Shown here: one piece after another, positions 61,437 through 64,000 of the stretch
Position numbering within the stretch: position 1 is the stretch's first letter
Layout of the letters: the number at the start of each line of letters is the position of its first letter
Assembly: GCF_022884085.1 (NCBI RefSeq)
Contig: NZ_JAGGCS010000003.1
Location: 343,437 to 407,436 of the forward strand
DNA from: Paenirhizobium cremeum
GTDB lineage: Bacteria > Pseudomonadota > Alphaproteobacteria > Rhizobiales > Rhizobiaceae
DNA: 64,000 bases
Reading direction: 5' to 3'
Program-made: the position numbers and the translations under genes
The notes under the pieces: model-generated
Database searches by the model: none
The model's input: the letters and a program-made list of their open reading frames with translations, nothing else
Told to the model about the DNA's origin: nothing

Positions 61437-63476
61437 ATGACCGAAGCCTCCAAAGATCACCTCGTCCTCTTCATGCCGTCCGGCAAGCGTGGCCGGTTCC
61501 CTGCGGGAACCCCCGTGCTCGATGCCGCCCGCTCGCTCGGCGTCTATGTCGAGAGCGTCTGCGGTGGCCGTGCCACCTGCGGCCGCTGTCAGATCGAGGT
61601 GCAGGAGGGCAATTTCGCCAAGCACGGCATCGTGTCCTCCAACGCGCACATTTCGCCGATCGGCCCGAAGGAGGAGCGCTACGACCGCGTCCGGGGTCTC
61701 CCCGAGGGCCGCCGCCTCTCCTGTTCGGCCACCATCCAGGGCGACCTCGTGGTCGACGTGCCGCAGGATACGGTCGTCAATGCTCAGGTCGTTCGCAAGG
61801 CCGCGACCGACCGGGTCATCGAGCGCAACCCGGCCGTCCACCTCTGCTATGTCGAGGTCGACGAACCCGACATGCACAAGCCGCTCGGCGATCTCGATCG
61901 GCTCAAGGTCATGCTGGAAAAGGACTGGGGCTATTCCGACCTGCAGGTCGCGTCTTATCTTCTTCCCGAAATCCAGAAGATCCTGCGCAAGGGCAATTGG
62001 GCGGGGACCGCCGCAATCCACCGGGACAGCCCGACTTCGCGTCCGACCGTTATCGCGCTCTGGCCCGGCCTGCACAACGAGGCCTATGGCCTCGCCTGCG
62101 ACATCGGCTCGACCACCATCGCCATGCATCTGGTGTCGCTGCTGTCAGGCCGCATCGTCGCCTCTTCGGGCGCATCCAACCCGCAGATCCGCTTCGGCGA
62201 GGATCTGATGAGCCGCGTCTCCTATGTGATGATGAACCCCGATGGCCGCGAGGCCATGACCAGGGCCGTGCGTCAGGCTATCAACGAACTCACAGACAAG
62301 GTCTGCGCGGAAGGCGGCGTGTCGCGCACCGACATCCTCGACAGCGTCTTCGTCGCCAACCCGATCATGCACCACCTCTTCCTCGGCATCGATCCGACCG
62401 AGCTTGGCCAGGCGCCCTTTGCGCTCGCCGTATCCGGCGCGGTCTCCTGCGAGGCGAAGGACATCGAGCTTGCCCTCAATCCGGGTGCCCGCACCTATCT
62501 CCTGCCCTGCATCGCCGGCCATGTCGGTGCGGATGCCGCAGGCGCGACGCTGGCCGAGGGGCCGCATCGGCAGGATCGCATGATGCTGCTCGTCGATGTC
62601 GGCACCAATGCCGAGATCGTCCTCGGCAACAGCAATCGCGTCGTCGCCGCCTCCTCGCCCACCGGTCCCGCTTTCGAAGGCGCGGAAATTTCCTGCGGCC
62701 AGCGCGCGGCCCCCGGCGCCATCGAGCGCGTCCGCATCGATCCGGCTACGCTTGAACCCCGCTTTAAGGTCATCGGTGTCGAGCAATGGTCGGACGAGCC
62801 GGGCTTTGCCGAGGGGGCCGAAAAGGTCGGGATCACCGGCATCTGCGGCTCGGCCATCATCGAGGTCGTCGCGGAAATGTATCTCTCCGGCGTCATCTCC
62901 GCCGATGGCGTGGTGGACGGTTCTCTTGCGGCCCGCAGCTCCCGCATCCTGCCGAACGGGCGCACCTTCTCCTACCTGCTGCATGATGGCGCGCAGAAGA
63001 TCAGCGTGACGCAGAACGACGTGCGCGCTATCCAGCTTGCCAAGGCCGCGCTCTATGCCGGTATCAAACTCTTGATGGAAAAGCAGGAAGTGGTGACGGT
63101 CGACACGATCCGCTTCGCCGGCGCCTTCGGCTCCTTCATCGATCCGAAATACGCGATGGTGCTTGGTCTCATTCCGGATTGCGATCTGGCCGAGGTCAAG
63201 GCGGTCGGCAATGCCGCCGGAACCGGCGCCCTGATGGCGCTTCTCAACCGCGACCACCGGCGCGAGATCGAGGATACGGTCCGCCGGATCGAGAAGATCG
63301 AAACGGCGCTGGAGCCCCATTTCCAGCAATTGTTCGTCGATGCCATGGCCTTGCCGAACAAGGTCGACGCCTTCCCTCATCTCTCGACGGTGGTGACGCT
63401 GCCCGAGCCCAAGGCCCTTGCCGACGACGCCGGCGGCGAAGGCGGCGGGCGGCGGCGGCGCAGGAGCCGCGAGTAA
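61437..63476 (+). CDS. RACo-like reductive activator of corrinoid proteins (2Fe-2S / ASKHA, DUF4445)
   Basis: 679 residues from the ATG at 61437 (GGAAAG upstream). N-terminal plant-type 2Fe-2S domain (1-~110) with C42-x5-C48-x2-C51 and C96; a linker (~110-215); then the ASKHA ATPase (~220-630) with GLACDIGSTTIAMHL and LLVDVGTNAEIVLGN as phosphate motifs. RACo proteins use ATP to re-reduce accidentally oxidised cob(II)alamin to Co(I). The C-terminus is a Gly/Arg tail (GEGGGRRRRRSRE). Last gene of the cluster and key evidence for a corrinoid rather than oxygenase route. Confidence 0.93.
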   Translation: MTEASKDHLVLFMPSGKRGRFPAGTPVLDAARSLGVYVESVCGGRATCGRCQIEVQEGNFAKHGIVSSNAHISPIGPKEERYDRVRGLPEGRRLSCSATIQGDLVVDVPQDTVVNAQVVRKAATDRVIERNPAVHLCYVEVDEPDMHKPLGDLDRLKVMLEKDWGYSDLQVASYLLPEIQKILRKGNWAGTAAIHRDSPTSRPTVIALWPGLHNEAYGLACDIGSTTIAMHLVSLLSGRIVASSGASNPQIRFGEDLMSRVSYVMMNPDGREAMTRAVRQAINELTDKVCAEGGVSRTDILDSVFVANPIMHHLFLGIDPTELGQAPFALAVSGAVSCEAKDIELALNPGARTYLLPCIAGHVGADAAGATLAEGPHRQDRMMLLVDVGTNAEIVLGNSNRVVAASSPTGPAFEGAEISCGQRAAPGAIERVRIDPATLEPRFKVIGVEQWSDEPGFAEGAEKVGITGICGSAIIEVVAEMYLSGVISADGVVDGSLAARSSRILPNGRTFSYLLHDGAQKISVTQNDVRAIQLAKAALYAGIKLLMEKQEVVTVDTIRFAGAFGSFIDPKYAMVLGLIPDCDLAEVKAVGNAAGTGALMALLNRDHRREIEDTVRRIEKIETALEPHFQQLFVDAMALPNKVDAFPHLSTVVTLPEPKALADDAGGEGGGRRRRRSRE

Positions 63477-63509
63477 GACACCCGAGAGGCGCTGATAGCT
63501 CCTGCGAGA

Positions 63510-63545
63510 CGACGGTTGTCGGACGGGATCGACCGACAACCGTCG
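63510..63545. terminator. 13-bp hairpin between convergent genes
   Basis: CGACGGTTGTCGG pairs perfectly with CCGACAACCGTCG around a 10-nt loop, 33 bases after the activase stop and just before the autotransporter stop on the other strand. No U run, so it is a structure-only terminator candidate acting in both directions. Confidence 0.65.
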
Positions 63546-63547
63546 GG

Positions 63548-64000
63548 TCAGAACACCGATTTCAGACCGAGGCGCCCGGTATAACCCACCGACTCGTCGG
63601 TATAGACCGTGCCCTCGATCCCCCCGTAGATACTCATCGCTTCCTTGATCTGAACGTCGAACGAGGCGCCCAGTCGGAAACCGACGACGTTGCGTTGGGC
63701 AGAGTCGCTCAAGGTGAATTCCGAACCGTCCAGGGTAGCGGAGTAACCGTCATCGCCCATATTCTGCGTGTCGATAACAGCGCCGGTGAAGGTGAATGCC
63801 GCGGTCCGGCCGGATTCCAGCATTGTCTTGCGTGTAAGGTCCATCTGCAGACGGCCTTCGAGCGAATGGGTGTCGCGGGAATCGTAGCTGATGTTCTGCG
63901 ACGAGCCGCTTTCCGTATAGTCCTCGTAGAAGGCGCCGACATAGCGCAGCCTTGCGCTGGGTGTAAGTGACCACTCCGGAGCGATGTCATAACTCCTGCT
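63548..64000 (-). CDS. Autotransporter-type outer-membrane beta-barrel protein (3' part)
   Basis: The last ~150 codons of a leftward gene that continues beyond the window. Alternating strands such as RLRYVGAFYEDYTES, SLEGRLQMDLTRK, TAAFTFTGAVID, RNVVGFRLGASFDVQI and YTGRLGLKSVF, ending in Phe, are typical of the autotransporter beta-domain, which is finally recognised by the Bam machinery through its C-terminal Phe. Passenger domain not visible. Function (adhesin, enzyme) cannot be told. Confidence 0.82.
   Translation of the reverse strand, partial: SRSYDIAPEWSLTPSARLRYVGAFYEDYTESGSSQNISYDSRDTHSLEGRLQMDLTRKTMLESGRTAAFTFTGAVIDTQNMGDDGYSATLDGSEFTLSDSAQRNVVGFRLGASFDVQIKEAMSIYGGIEGTVYTDESVGYTGRLGLKSVF

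Noticed and set aside
62145..63539. 464-codon leftward frame opposite the activase
   Set aside because: Shadow of the ASKHA gene; Arg/Asp/Gly/His-rich composition without any motif.

Overview
The window reads as chromosomal DNA of an alphaproteobacterium of the Rhizobiaceae (Rhizobium/Agrobacterium/Ensifer/Shinella group). The evidence is the high-GC codon use, the gene order rlpA-dac-tmk-holB-metG-tatD-MBL, the neighbourhood mfd-sdhE-recG-DUF502-glmS-glmU, a phosphatidylcholine synthase, cobyric acid synthase, and a betaine-homocysteine methyltransferase. The species cannot be fixed from the sequence alone.

Layout. (1) 1-7241: prophage or prophage remnant. It holds a tape-measure protein, an Ntn-hydrolase-like protein, a beta-helix tail spike, a lipoprotein, two small MerR/excisionase-type HTH proteins, an Xre repressor with a divergent small gene, and a tRNA-like element; tRNA-Ser(TGA) follows. 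No integrase is visible. (2) 7931-15336: a housekeeping run for cell wall, dTMP kinase, clamp-loader delta-prime, MetRS, TatD and an MBL hydrolase, ending at a sequence resembling a XerC/XerD dif site. (3) 15560-19015: a Tat-exported phosphoesterase, two paralogous micro-membrane proteins, cobQ and a 46-residue protein. (4) 19612-23956: a betaine-type ABC transporter and Bmt behind a perfect palindrome. (5) 24096-27921: a MacAB-type efflux system with split ATPase and permease. (6) 27949-39313: mfd, sdhE, recG, a two-gene islet, DUF502, GNAT, glmS and glmU. (7) 39447-44118: a BMP-family (nucleoside-type) ABC importer; then pcs, a UbiH-type hydroxylase, an AEC transporter and ccdA. (8) 48314-52529: tRNA-Lys, an Rrf2 regulator with a cysteine cluster, small proteins, two hydrolases and an orphan ParA.

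(9) 52539-63476 is the most interesting part: a corrinoid-dependent methyl-transfer cluster in an organism that otherwise looks aerobic. It has a non-pyrrolysine MttB-family methyltransferase, a corrinoid protein, a methyl-THF:corrinoid methyltransferase, a MetF-like reductase with a separate cysteine-rich MTHFR-C partner, a RACo-like reductive activase (2Fe-2S plus ASKHA), an Fe-S protein, DUF1638, a 'virulence factor' domain protein and a formyltransferase-fold protein. The simplest model is demethylation of a quaternary amine through a corrinoid protein into tetrahydrofolate. cobQ (cobamide supply), the betaine importer, Bmt and Pcs fit a quaternary-amine and cobalamin theme.

Two sequence observations support treating these parts as one system. 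Four enzymes (MttB-like, the methyl-THF methyltransferase, the RACo-like activase and the distant Bmt) carry similar Gly/Arg-rich terminal tails of the GGRRxRR type. Several cluster genes overlap by 4-8 bases. The window ends inside an autotransporter-type beta-barrel gene.
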